Part shown: one piece after another, positions 49,179-61,000 of the stretch
How the letters are laid out: each line of letters opens with the position of its first letter
How positions within the stretch are numbered: the stretch's first letter is position 1
From: Acanthornis magna
Lineage: Eukaryota > Chordata > Aves > Passeriformes > Acanthizidae
Assembly (NCBI GenBank): GCA_036785705.1
Contig: JAWUZG010000970.1
Span: 2,204,501-2,268,500 of the forward strand
Reading direction: 5' to 3'
DNA length: 64,000 nt
The notes under the pieces: generated by a model
What the model saw: only the letters and a program-made list of their open reading frames with translations
The model's database searches: none
What the model was told of the DNA's origin: nothing
Made by a program: the position numbers and the translations under genes

Positions 49179-50380
49179 GTTTGTGTAAATGCATTTTTTG
49201 CATAATTATCACCTTCATGGGAAAATTACTGGTTTGCATCAGCAATCTCAGTAATTATTCATATAAATGATCTCAGTATTTATTGCTTCAAAGAATTATT
49301 CACTTGTGCAGACCTTTTCTTCTGCACTTTCCAGTGATGTTGTACAACTTTCTGAGGCACTGCCATACCATTTTTGTTATCCGTCCAGCTGATTGTGCTT
49401 TCCATAATTCTTTGGGCTCAGCAAGAACCATCCTAGAATGCTCAAGAAATATTTCTTTTTTTTTTTAAAGATTTCAGTTCAGCCATGTTTATACCTTAGG
49501 GGAAAGGAAATGTTATCAAAGTTCCCTTTATCATATTTTATTTGTAAATATGTTCTCAATACTGCAGACCTTGGTATTCCCAGAAATTAATTTTTCATTT
49601 GACACCCAAGTGGTGGTACCACAGATCTTTAAACACTGAAACAAGGCCATACAACTTACCTGGAATTGCCAGGAGATACAGTGAAATAACTGAAGAAACA
49701 GAAAGCAACAAAAGCAACACAAGTAAGTCAATAGCTGGAAAGACACCTTAGCTTCTCTGTGCATATATGACAATTCTTCAGTTGTCATTCAGATTCCATT
49801 AGAAACTCAAGTCTTCCTGTACTATGTGCAAGAGAAGCACGCAGAGCAACTCAGATGAGATGCTTTACAGAAGATGTGTTAAGTAGATTAAACAGCTGCT
49901 TCAAGAAAATCTGCTGCAAGAAAACTCTTTTAGACAGTAACAGTTTTTGGACCAATGTCCTTTAAAAACCCTAACTTTGGCACCAAATGTTAAGCAGAGA
50001 AACAGCCTGAGGGACTTAGGCAAAGGACTATACTGAAGTACTCCAAATACATGCTTTTCTGAATTAGAACCTGTCAAAGTTTTAGGGGTGTTCCCAAGTC
50101 TTCAATCCTTTATTACTTTAAAGCTCTTTGCCAAAACTCTCTAACCCATTCATAGATAGTATTTCACAGATTTGGATGTCCCTAAGAGCACCCTATAGGC
50201 AGCTCTTTGCAATCTGAGGAAGATGAGTCCACAGGCTCTATCTCAATAGAATATGTCAGCTGAAGGATAAACCAGTATACACTATTCTCTTCACTAGTGC
50301 AGGTTGGTTACAGACTAGACAGAGTTTAAAGGCAGATTTTAAAGCTTCAAAGCAGTTTTAAATACAGATCATTTTTAAAA

Positions 50381-50420
50381 ACCCCAACCCCCCCCTCAAA
50401 AAAACCCAACCAAACCCCCA
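50381..50420 (-). other. Candidate G-quadruplex sequence
   Basis: On the minus strand four G-runs (5, 3, 7 and 4 G) are separated by loops of about 7, 9 and 2 bases. On the plus strand they appear as C-runs in an A/C-rich patch. Confidence 0.5.
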
Positions 50421-51275
50421 GCTTTACACCAATAAAATACATTTATGAAAATTATTGCTAGAATTGGAAACAGTCACAAAAAGTTAAGCCATAACACATC
50501 TTACCAAACAGTTAAATATTTGAGTTAGTTTCAAAATCTCTTCTACATTTCATTCAGCTAGAAGAGCTGTCAGGATAATCTTACAGTCATGAGACCTGAG
50601 GCCTACCTTCTTAGACAAACTTGGTACCCTAAACACTCTTTTTCTAGTGGGAAAAATCGGCTGGGACATTGTTCCCTGTTTGGTGCACTTCTAGTTACGG
50701 CAGGTCCCCGCAATTGTGTTCGTGCAGTAAGTATGTTTTAGAATTAGTTTAATCAAAACATTTAACAAAGTAATTTGATGACTTCCCAGTCCTCTAAAGA
50801 AAGGCTGTTCTTCCAGCGTTAGTCTTAACTCTGGAAGTCCTCCCCCCGCTCCCCCAAACAAATAACAAAACAAAAATCAGCAAAAACCTCAAATGTTTTG
50901 GAAGCAAAATCTCTTACTGGAGAGCTCTAGAAGCTGCCAGCATGAGAGGCTACAAATAACAGCCTATGCAGGTGCTCTTTCAGCAAAATTGAGTGAAGCA
51001 GAAGGGTCTTCAAGAGGCCTCCACTTTTGGAAGCTCTGCTGAGAGAGGGCAAGTGCTGTGCAGTATAAATGAGTTCTGAATGGATCTTTTTTCCTTCCTG
51101 GGATTCTTCTTAGTTACTGTGATTGAGGACCTGCAATGGACAAGTTCAGGGAAGCTTCAAACTACCTCTGGCTCTTAAATACTTTCCACAGACTGAGCCC
51201 TACCCCAAAGCTTTCTGAAATCAAAAGAAGGACCTCAGCCTTGCAGTGATATTCAGAGTCTTTCAATCAGACTGG

Positions 51276-51350
51276 AGAATCACAGAATAGTTTGGACTGG
51301 AAGGGACCTGCAAAGGTCATCAGTCCAACTTCCCCACCATGAGCAGTGAC
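51276..51350 (-). mobile_element. CR1 LINE 3' terminus
   Basis: Antisense CR1 end: GAATCACAGAATAGTTTGGA, then 'ctggaagggacctgcaaagg' and 'gtccaacttccccaccatga'. Only the terminal 70-80 bp are clear. Confidence 0.85.
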
Positions 51351-53938
51351 AACACTGATTGGCACTTCTCACCATCAATGCCCTGTTTTGAAAGAATATC
51401 CCAATCTTTGAAGTATGTGGGGAAATTGATTAATAGTTATTGTAGCCAGTAAGCCTCTAACAGTCTGTAATACACATAAAGTTAAGAGCTACTGTAGTTG
51501 GGTTATTTGTATCTATTGTAATTATAAGCTCAATTTCACACTGAAATATAGCAAACTCCTGTCTCTATGTAATGTCAAGATGTTTGAAAAAATGGGGTTC
51601 TGCAGTTTTGTTGATAGCAGATGGTCAAAGCCTGACAATTCTGTAACTGAGAGGCCTTGACTGGTGGTTTGCTTTGCATTGCTCATGGTCCTCCCCAGGT
51701 GGAGGTACCCATGTCCTGGTTTGACACCAGGACCATGTTTGCAGGTGGATTTAAGATGATGCAGAGCTCTGTTAGAATGAGAAATTGCAAGCCCACAGTC
51801 CCTCAAGCAGCATTTGCTGTGAGGATCCTAAGCCGGGGTGACATCAGGAAGATGATTCTCCAGCCCCTTTTGAGTGGAAGCACAGCTGTATTGTTTAAGG
51901 ATGATGGCCTTCCCTGGGAGCAGAGATTTTTGACTGTTTCACATCTGGATTGCTTAGGAGACTGAGTACCAACCTAGTGTTATTCCCAGAAGATTATCAA
52001 TTGGAGTAAGGCAACTGCCCTATTTAATGATTAATTACTACCTCAGATGGATTAATTTGATGATCGTTCTCTCTAGCAGCAAAAATCCTTAAAGATGTTT
52101 CTATGACAGCTCTTTTCTTCTTCCCCAGAGCTGGAACTCCAGAGCAAACTACTGTAAAAATATTTTTACAGTTCTAATGACTATGGCTTATTTCTGTGCC
52201 ATAACAAAAGAACTGGGAGAGAAAGAAGAGTTTCTTGGAAAACAGAATTTCCTCAGCCTCGCTTGCTGCATATTGCTGAGTATAATATGAAGCCTCTGTT
52301 GATTTACAAAAAATTACTTTAAAATCATCCTACTGTTCTCAGTCTGGCCTTGCCTCTCTGACTCTGGGCTCTCATCCTTTCCTGAGCTGAGAATTAAAAA
52401 TTGCAACACTGCACTGATAGTGAGCCATGAAAGTAGGATCCTTTGAAATTAATATCTCTGCAGGTCCAAAGTTTCAGACAGTTATTTAACATTTAAAATT
52501 CATTTTAGAAAAATCACTTTCTTTGCATCATTTCCAGTGAACAAACTGGGTAACAAAATCCTTCCCTCTTCAACCTCGTCTACCCCAATTTTGAAAATCA
52601 TGTCATAGGATCTGGATCAGAAATGAACAATTTTCACTGCTTGGAAAAACATTAGTCATGGAAATATCTCATAAAATAAGCTGTGCTCAGCTTGGCAAAG
52701 AGTCTATATTTGCTTTTCCAAGAAAAAGAAAAAAGATTTTGCTTTTCTATTTCAGGATTACTTAACTGTTCTAAAATCCCACACTTTAATGTGCTTATGC
52801 TGAAAATCTTTGCACTGAACAGACTCAATATTTCATCATCTGTGCTTATAGTGATCTAGATCCAGGATATTTTTCTAAACCCACCACCCAGTGGCTGAGA
52901 TGGTAAAAGTACACTACAAAGTAACGTCTGCATAGAGTAACATAGAGAACTTGCTGCTTTTCATCTCTGGATCAAATTCTGCAACAGTTTCCTTTTATTT
53001 GGCAAAACATTTTAAGTCCCAGAATTTTTCTGTAAGCCTCAGCAAAGAATTTCTGGGCTCTTACGTTATATTACAGCTAACATTACATCTTGAAGAGGGA
53101 CTTTTACTGCAGTAACGTCTTGCTCATTAGGGCTTTTCAAAAGTTCAGTCAGCATTCCCATTCTCACATGACTTGCTAAATCTCAAGGATTCATTTTTGC
53201 CATCTAGTGGCTTTGAGCAGAATTTTAAAAAATCTGCTAACAACAAATTTCAAAATTATTGTTTGTGAAAAAAGATGGCAGTTTTAATTTATGTTTAAAC
53301 AAATGAATTATACCTGGAAAAGACTACTCCCTCCACATAACCATTAACTGAACAGTGAAAGAAAACAGAGGATTAATGTGTGGCCACTGAGACTTCTGTG
53401 AAAACAACAGCTGAGGTTATGGCATTGGAGTGTGGATGGACTTGCACTGATTGAGGGAGGAGTTACTCGGAGGACTCCTTACACCTAATGGGTCTTATAG
53501 CAGTCCTGAAAATCTGTAAGACAATCCAAACAGAGCAGTCTTCTGCTGCCCACCTCCCTTCTATTTTTGGGGGGTGGACACAGAATAATATTTAAGCAGT
53601 TATTTTCAGAAGTAATGAACAGAACTTAGACAGGCTTAACAGAGAGAATCCTTTTACATACAAGGAGATACCATAATAAAAATTTAATAGAACTTGACAA
53701 GTTCCATACAAATTAGCACAGTGTTCATTAAAAACTATAACTTAGGATAAAAAGATTTCATTTTATGAATGCATAATATAACATTGATTTAAAAGATACA
53801 AATAAAGAAGCAACAAAACACACTATCACTAAAGTATTTCAACACTAAGAGCTAGGAGGCATCTCTGAACCGGATATGATCAACTTAAATCTCACCACTT
53901 TCTCTTCAAAAAACTATTCCAGAAACACCCTTAACATT
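51351..53938. other. Gene-free stretch downstream of TRIP13
   Basis: Contains the inverted-repeat cluster at 51.7 kb. No NKD2-like exon recognised. Confidence 0.55.
51684..51737. repeat. Overlapping inverted repeats (hairpin-prone)
   Basis: CATGGTCCT at 51684 pairs with AGGACCATG at 51729, and inside it GTCCTGGT at 51713 pairs with ACCAGGAC at 51726 around a 5-base loop. Confidence 0.7.
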
Positions 53939-54225
53939 GAGAATCATAGAATGGTTTGGGTTGGTACCTTAAAGATCATCTGGCTCCAACCACTCCCATG
54001 GGCAGGGACACCTTCCACTAGACCAGGTCACTCAGAGCCCCATCGAACCCAGCCTTCAACACTGCCAGGGATAGGGCATCCACAGCTTCTCAGGACAACC
54101 TGTGCCAGTGCCTCACCACCCTCACAGCAAAAAACTTCTTTCAAATATCTAATCTGAACCTATCCTCTTTAAAATTTTTCCCTGCTGTCCTATCACTATA
54201 TGGCCTTGTAAAAAGTTCCTGTCCC
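53939..54225 (-). mobile_element. CR1 LINE 3' fragment
   Basis: Antisense CR1 starting AGAATCATAGAATGGTTTGG, with 'ccactcccatgggcagggac', 'actgccagggatagggcatc' and 'tgtgccagtgcctcaccacc'. It is a well-preserved, 5'-truncated copy of about 290 bp. It lies just beyond the TRIP13 3' UTR and explains the plus-strand ORF at 53876-54157. Confidence 0.95.
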
Positions 54226-54714
54226 TCCTATGAAACAAAACCAAACCAAATTTGCATTTTAAAGAACCTTCCTTACATATTGTAGCTATACTTCATGGAG
54301 AAAACATGGTCCACTCTGGTTCACATCCTTTCAAAAACATAACCCCCCCAATATTACAAAATACAATTAAGTGATCTCCTGATTTTAAATTTTTGAATCT
54401 GATGTAATTAAAAATGTAATAGTTTATATTAAATTTCAAGATAAAGAGATGTCAGTATGGAAGATCTGATCCATTACTGAGTACTATGAATTCTTCTTCC
54501 AGTTTCAAGGTTGTTATTTCAGAAGCAATAACAAATACTGCATTTATGGCAGAAGTATCAAGAGCCAAGACTGAATTTCTATTGCTATAAAACATATAAC
54601 AAGAAATCAGAAATATAAAAACTGATGCATGGATAGAAAGCTAGTGATTAAGAAACTAGGAACAGAAACCTGTCCACTTTTAGTAACAGCAAAAGATGGA
54701 AACTGACTTAAACC

Positions 54715-54925
54715 AAAAACTTTTTACAATCCTTTTATTGACATTTGAAATAAAGGTTTCAAAAATATGCTGTAAACTTCCTTAATTGTTTATTAATGAA
54801 TATTTTGAAAAACCAGAAGAGGCACTCGAGGTTTTTTAAGGTGCTGACGATGTATTTTACAGAGGCATAAAAGTAGCACAACTTGTATGAAAAAATATAC
54901 CAATACAGTCAACTGCAAAACAGTA
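54715..54925 (-). other. TRIP13: TRIP13 3' UTR with polyadenylation signals
   Basis: This is the sequence after the TRIP13 stop on the minus strand. It contains two AATAAA hexamers, at 54789-54794 and 54734-54739 (seen as TTTATT on the plus strand). The distal one gives a likely cleavage site around 54715-54720. The exact 3' end is inferred. Confidence 0.6.
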
Positions 54926-55021
54926 TCACACACAGTCTGCAAGAGTCTTTTTTTCTTCAAATTGTTTGTCTACTGCAAGTGAAAGAGCCTGAAGAAAAGT
55001 TGCCATTGTAACACTGGGGGA
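54926..55021 (-). CDS. TRIP13: TRIP13 terminal coding exon with stop
   Basis: Acceptor TTTTATTTTCAG is followed by 31 codons and TGA at 54926-54928. The coding part reads [20 protein letters not shown], then [11 protein letters not shown] and stop. The body matches TRIP13; the last seven or so residues differ from the mammalian ending as I recall it, while the total length is the same. The 3' UTR continues to the left. Confidence 0.94.
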   Translation of the reverse strand, partial: SPSVTMATFLQALSLAVDKQFEEKKTLADCV

Positions 55022-58000
55022 CTGAAAATAAAAGGAAATTTTATTAAGACACACCATAGCAATAGGCAGACATAATATTTTACATAAAAATCACAGTATT
55101 TAAGAGAGAAATATTTGATATTTCATGTTACAAAAATTTCAAAATGATACAAAACAAACTCCAATTTTATTTTAAACCAGCTAGCATAGCAAAGTCAAAG
55201 CCAACTTACGCAAAGTCTCAAGTCAATCACAATTACTGTGTATTTGCCAAAAAAAAAAAAGGTTCTTAACAAATTAATATTATTTATAAAGTGGCTGAAG
55301 GTTTTTCATTCAGCAAGAAATTATCAGAGTATCAATATCAATGTTCATCAATTTAGTTAAAAGTAGAACGCTGTTGGGCTGGTCAATCCCACCTGTCTTC
55401 TTTAATTCCATTCTAAATTATGGGCAGCACGTAATTGTTTCAGTCTACAAAGCTGCAGAAACAAGTGCAATTTAGATTAAAAGGGGGGTTTGGGCCAATC
55501 TTTCACTTCAGGAAGTGTTCAAATGTCTTCCCGCTGGTCTCAAACCCAACCCAAAATATAATGAATAGAATAAACTCACTTGAATATAATAAACTTACTT
55601 GAATATAAAGTGCATGTGCTAGGAAAGGAAGCTTCCTCAGGACCCGGCCACCAAGACCTTCACTTTTTCTATGGTAAAAGAGAGACAAGTGCTGCTCAAA
55701 TGCTAAATATCCACACTTAAAAGAAGGCCTTTCCTTTTTCTGTGTTTTTCCATTAAGTTGCTCTAAAAAAACCTCAGATCACAATTCAGCAGGTCACTTG
55801 CAGCTCTTTTAGCAGGAGCAGGGAGTGAACAGACAAATTCTGGTGATGGGAGGCTACACAGCATATTACAGAAAAGGCAGCAAGGCACAGAAACAGCACA
55901 GGCACAGCTGCCTGCCCACGCTTACATCAGGCCCTTCACATCGTTGTGCCATATCTCATGAACCGGGGGAATGTCTACACTGAACAGCATGGTACAGACA
56001 CAACCACTCTTGGAAGGACTGGAAAAAAAATGTTTTGAAGACTGGACCTTATAGGTACTGCCAGTCTCCTCACCATTTACACACAGTTTGCTTCACCTCA
56101 CCCACTTGGTATATGTTTCCATCTTCTCCAATCAGCACTCTGTGTATGTAAAATGCAAACCTCTATGTCAGGAAAAACTTATTTGCTTTTACTTCACTCC
56201 TCATTGGTTAAGACTACATACTTCAGGAACAGAAAAGAACCACACTTGCCTGGCTTTATGAATATTATTTTGCTCCATAGGGACCAGCACTTTGGAAAAA
56301 CACATTGCTTGATATTGTGAATATCATTTTTACTGTTTCAAGAACTGTTATCCTGCAGTGAAAGACTATTTCCTCTACCAGCATACTGACAAACCATAAT
56401 ACTGTCCATTTACACTCCACTCCTTTCCTCCTTGTTTCTGCCCTCTTGTATCTCCGTGCTAAATACTGATCTAGCAGATGGTGAGGCATTTCAAGACACT
56501 TTCCTAGCAGGACCTAAGGCTCATTCTATTTCTGCTAAACTGCATTACAATTCCCAACATCCATTAAAACCTAAGGTTAATCCAGCCAGCAATTTGCTAA
56601 GAGGACTTCAAATGGCAGAGCAGAAACCAGAAGCAGTACTAGGCCAAGCCAGATCTGAGATTAAAAAATGTCAGCAAATTGGGATTGCTTCCACTTTTTG
56701 TGCCCTGAAGGTTTTGGCATTATCCCCAACAGAAAAAAATAGAGATGTTTCAGATCTCCAGCTGTTAGGAAATTTGGTTACTTTTATACATCATTCCAAA
56801 AATCAGTACATATACATATACATATACATATACATAAACATACATACATACATATATATGAAAAAGTAGAATTTCAGAATCTTACCTTGAGATTTCTTTT
56901 AGTACAAGGCTTAACCGTGACACATTATTTTCTACAAAGCCTATCATCTCAAGCTCTCTGAGTGTCAGAAGCTGCTGTCGAGGATATATTATTTGACACT
57001 AGAAAGAAGAGTTACACACTGTTGTATGAAAATTAAATGCATTCAAAATTAAATTCTAGAGTAAGAGTAGAAATACAGAGAAGGAATGAAATTTAAGTAT
57101 TTTTGTTACTTAGGAAGTTTTATTAAAATGTCAAATTTACTAAAATATGACGTTTTAGAGTTTTGCTTTCAAGTATTACCTTCATCAGCTCTTCCAAGCA
57201 AGAAAGATATATTTTAAATATTGCTGCAGTAGATGGAGGTCCAATGTATTGTTTTATGTCAGCCCTGTCTACAAAGGCCATGTCAATTTTCTCCGTAATA
57301 TTTGAAGTAGTCAGGATAACTACATTGGGATACCTTCAAGACAAAAACAATTTATAGGTCACATGTAAAAAAATATTTATCTCCTTTTGTGACTGACAGG
57401 TTGAGACCTTCCTTCTTATGACTTGAGTAATTTTATGCAATAAGCAGTGACATCACTCTTGTCAATCAGGAATTACATTAAATGATCTGAAGCTCTCGGC
57501 CAGTTATCACCAGACTATTTCAATGCTGTATCTTTCCTTCAGCTGTTTTTCAAGTGTCCATAATTCCTCTAATCCTATTTCAGAGGTGATATACATTAAC
57601 CATCTAGAGCCTACTGGCACAGTTTCTGACACACACACAAAAAATTTTGAAAAGAAGAATTGTAAATTTGAGCTTTTAATTAACATGTTTTACATTTCAA
57701 TTTTGATGTCTGTTCTCCAAACAGACATCATGATGATCTGTCCTTTTTCTCTCCCAATATTTAAGGAAAGTACACCATCTGTAGATTTGATTGTCCACCC
57801 AAATACATGTAAAATATTCTGCTGGATTACTCCTATTTCTTTTCAAAATTAGCATCATTAACAAAGAATAGTTCACTAACCAATGTGGTTTAGTATTCCA
57901 AGCAGGAACTGAAATTTAGCAGGAATAGGGATACTGAAATTGTCAATTATTTTTTGCTGTTGCAATTATATGCAAACAATACCTTTTAATTTGGTCTATT

Positions 58001-61000
58001 TGTGTCAGTACAGCATTCACCACACGAATAGCATCTGAAGGCTCTGTGCCTGCCCTGAAGGCACTGCGGGCTGCTGTGAGGCTTTCCACCTACAAAATAC
58101 CAAACCAATCAACCAAAATAACAGCAACAAAATCACCAAACAACCCAAATCTGGAGTCCTGGCAGCAAACAAGCAACCCATGCAATACACCTTCAGATCC
58201 CTGCGCCTGCTGTCTAAAACTTCATCTTCAAAATCCAATGTTAGGTCGGAACTTCCAGGGAGAAAGAAAGGCACGTCACGAAAAAAAGTGTAGTGAGTGA
58301 AGTTCCTGTTTAGCCAGCAGAACAAGGGCTGGTTTTCATTTTAAATTTTGGGGGTGGAGGGAATGGGACACACCACGAGAATAATTAATAGATTGAATTT
58401 AGAGCGAGCTTCTCCACATGAACTTCAATATGACAAAGCTAAAAAGATACATACTAAGTATAATACTGAATAAGGTATACTTACTAAGTTGCTTATGTAT
58501 GCAAGTTTGAAGAAAATCTAATGACAATGAACTGAGCCATATTCATGTTTTTCAGAGCTTTACAACATATGGAAGAGTGCAAATAATACAAATCTGAGCT
58601 ACTTTGAAGTTCAAAGCAATATTCCACTTGTAAACACACAGCAGCAAGGGAAGTTCCACCAAAAAAGGTTTCAATTCACCTTCAGCTGGAAGTTGCCTGT
58701 TAAGTCATATGTTCCTTCCAAATCTCTTGAATCTGCAGCAGTCAAGACTAAAATTCACTATCTGCACAGTTATGTAGCTTATGAAATAGCATAAATGTGT
58801 TTTTATTGGTCTTTATGAATGAGCACTATTGCAGCTACTTCCCATCAATTTCCTTTCTGCTAAATCTTATGTACAATGATGCTATTGGAATCATACCTCA
58901 TCAATCAGTACAAATACAAGAGCGTCTCTGTCATCAACCAACTCTTGGATCTTCTGGAACATCTTGGTTACAAGCTTGCCACTCTAGAAAGACACCATAT
59001 GCATATGTTTAACTATTTCCTTACCACACAACTTTACAAGGCTTACCATATTTAAAGATGTAAACACCTGGTTTTTAAAATTACTTCCTAATATAACTTC
59101 TATTTAAGCATTTTCAAATACATTAATTATTCTAAGCAATCTCTGGTGCACATAATTAGGAAACAAGCTGAACAGAATAATTACAGTGTAATTTCTAAAA
59201 CACTAAGTTAATTTAATTAGCTACATCAATACGTACCTCAGAAAACCATTTAGAGAAAAGGCTATGGCTGTTTATCTCAATTAACTGTCCATACCTATAC
59301 CTAAAGTATGAAGGGAAAAAGAAGTATCAACTCTATTGCAAACAAAAATCAGTGATACCAGTAACTTCTATCAAGTCTCACTCCTGACATTCTGATCCTG
59401 GAATTCTGTGAATTAGTACTTTAAATTACTTACCTTTCAAAACGTAATACATGTTTTATCAGTATTATTTTCGTTGCTGACAATTGTCATTTCTAGCAAC
59501 ATCTCACCAGAATTCCGTATATTAAACCACTATTAGAATTTCTTCATTAGAACAGGGTTAGTAACAGTTACCATGATAATTGCCTCATGCTTATCTTCAT
59601 GTAAGATTTTCTTCAGTATAGCAAGAAGTGACAAAGTATCTCAACCACACATTATACAGCCCATGATTTTTATACAATCAGCTTGGGCTAGAGTCAGAGC
59701 ATGACAATAGTCGCACATTATTTATGCTATGCCTTGTATTTTACATAAGTTTGGTTTTTTTTATATAAATTTGTTAAGTTGTTATGAACTTTTAGGCTAT
59801 TTCTTAATACCTGTCTGATATACAAACTGACCTCTGCAGATTGTGGCATTCAGATGATCCAAGTACAAAAGAAATTAGTTAAAAAATCACTACCTATTAA
59901 AACCAGGTTCTATCAAACATGAAGATACAAAACCCAAAATACTCTTTGATCCATTGCCCTTTAATGTTCGCTAATGTACAATGTGAGCAAAAATTACTGT
60001 ACTGCCACTGGAATTCCTTTTACACCCCTGGACACAAATAATTACACATTTTAAAAGGCATTAAAATATCCTAAGCAGTCTAGCAGGTCAATTTTATTGC
60101 TAGCCTGGTGCACTACAAAAAAGAAAGACCCATTAGCACTAGGTATAAGTTACTTGAAATCAAATATGAAATATACTTGTGCTAGTGAAAAAGAACAACT
60201 GAGTATAGTAAGCTAAAGTGAAAAATTTCCAAAAGATAATCACCTGTAAGACAGTCTAATTGTCAGCTTCTGAGCCAATGCTTTACAGAGAGAAGTCTTC
60301 CCAGTTCCAGGAGGGCCTGGTTTGAAATCAGATCCATACATTACACAGAGTCTGCATTAGATTGTTAATGACATCTAACAGCTTTCTAACTACTCTCATT
60401 ATAGCACTACTTGTAGAGTAGAAACACAGCAGCCAATGATTGTGTAGACCAGAGTATTTTGAGAAAATTGCTTACTCGAGTGCAATCCTAGAGCTGATGT
60501 TTGACTTTATACACTTTTCAATTATTAGTATACTTAGTGTAACAAACAGTTTGTATGCAGACAAATACAGTTAAAACACTCGACAGCCACAGAAGCAAAG
60601 TGTGTCACCCCAGCAGGGCTAATGGTTATCAGCATTCTCAGTAATCAGTGCTCTGCTTAAACTTGTATCTTCCTGAAACATGCTCTTCTAACATGGAAAA
60701 CAGAAACATAACACATTCAGCTTCCATCCACTTTCCCAGAATTTCTTCCTTGGGGCAACCCAGATCATCTTTCTGAGAACTACACTCTGGGACAAATCTT
60801 CTGGATCTGACTTGACACCCCAGGGAAAAGACACAAAGACTTTCCCCAAACAGGCAGTACAAGCACAGTTAACAGAGTATGAGTCTGGAATAGTCTTTCA
60901 AACAAAAACATCCTGAAGCTTCTAAACTGAGTAAATTAAGTACCATCAAAACCTATTTCTGCTATGACCCTTTATTCTTGAATACCAGTCTTGATGACAA

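Larger units (their letters stand above)
46963..51275. other. Gene-free stretch
   Basis: Contains the tandem duplication, compound microsatellite and G-quadruplex candidate. A 145-codon minus-strand ORF at 47887-48324 spans a T/G-rich low-complexity run and is judged spurious. Confidence 0.55.

Noticed and set aside
51657..51965. 102-codon plus-strand ORF
   Set aside because: Composition is protein-like but there is no recognised homology, and no promoter, splice or poly(A) context was found.
53876..54157. 93-codon plus-strand ORF
   Set aside because: Antisense reading of a CR1 3' end.
56432..56869. 145-codon plus-strand ORF
   Set aside because: It lies antisense within a TRIP13 intron and ends in the CATATA microsatellite, giving an Ile-Tyr repeat tail.
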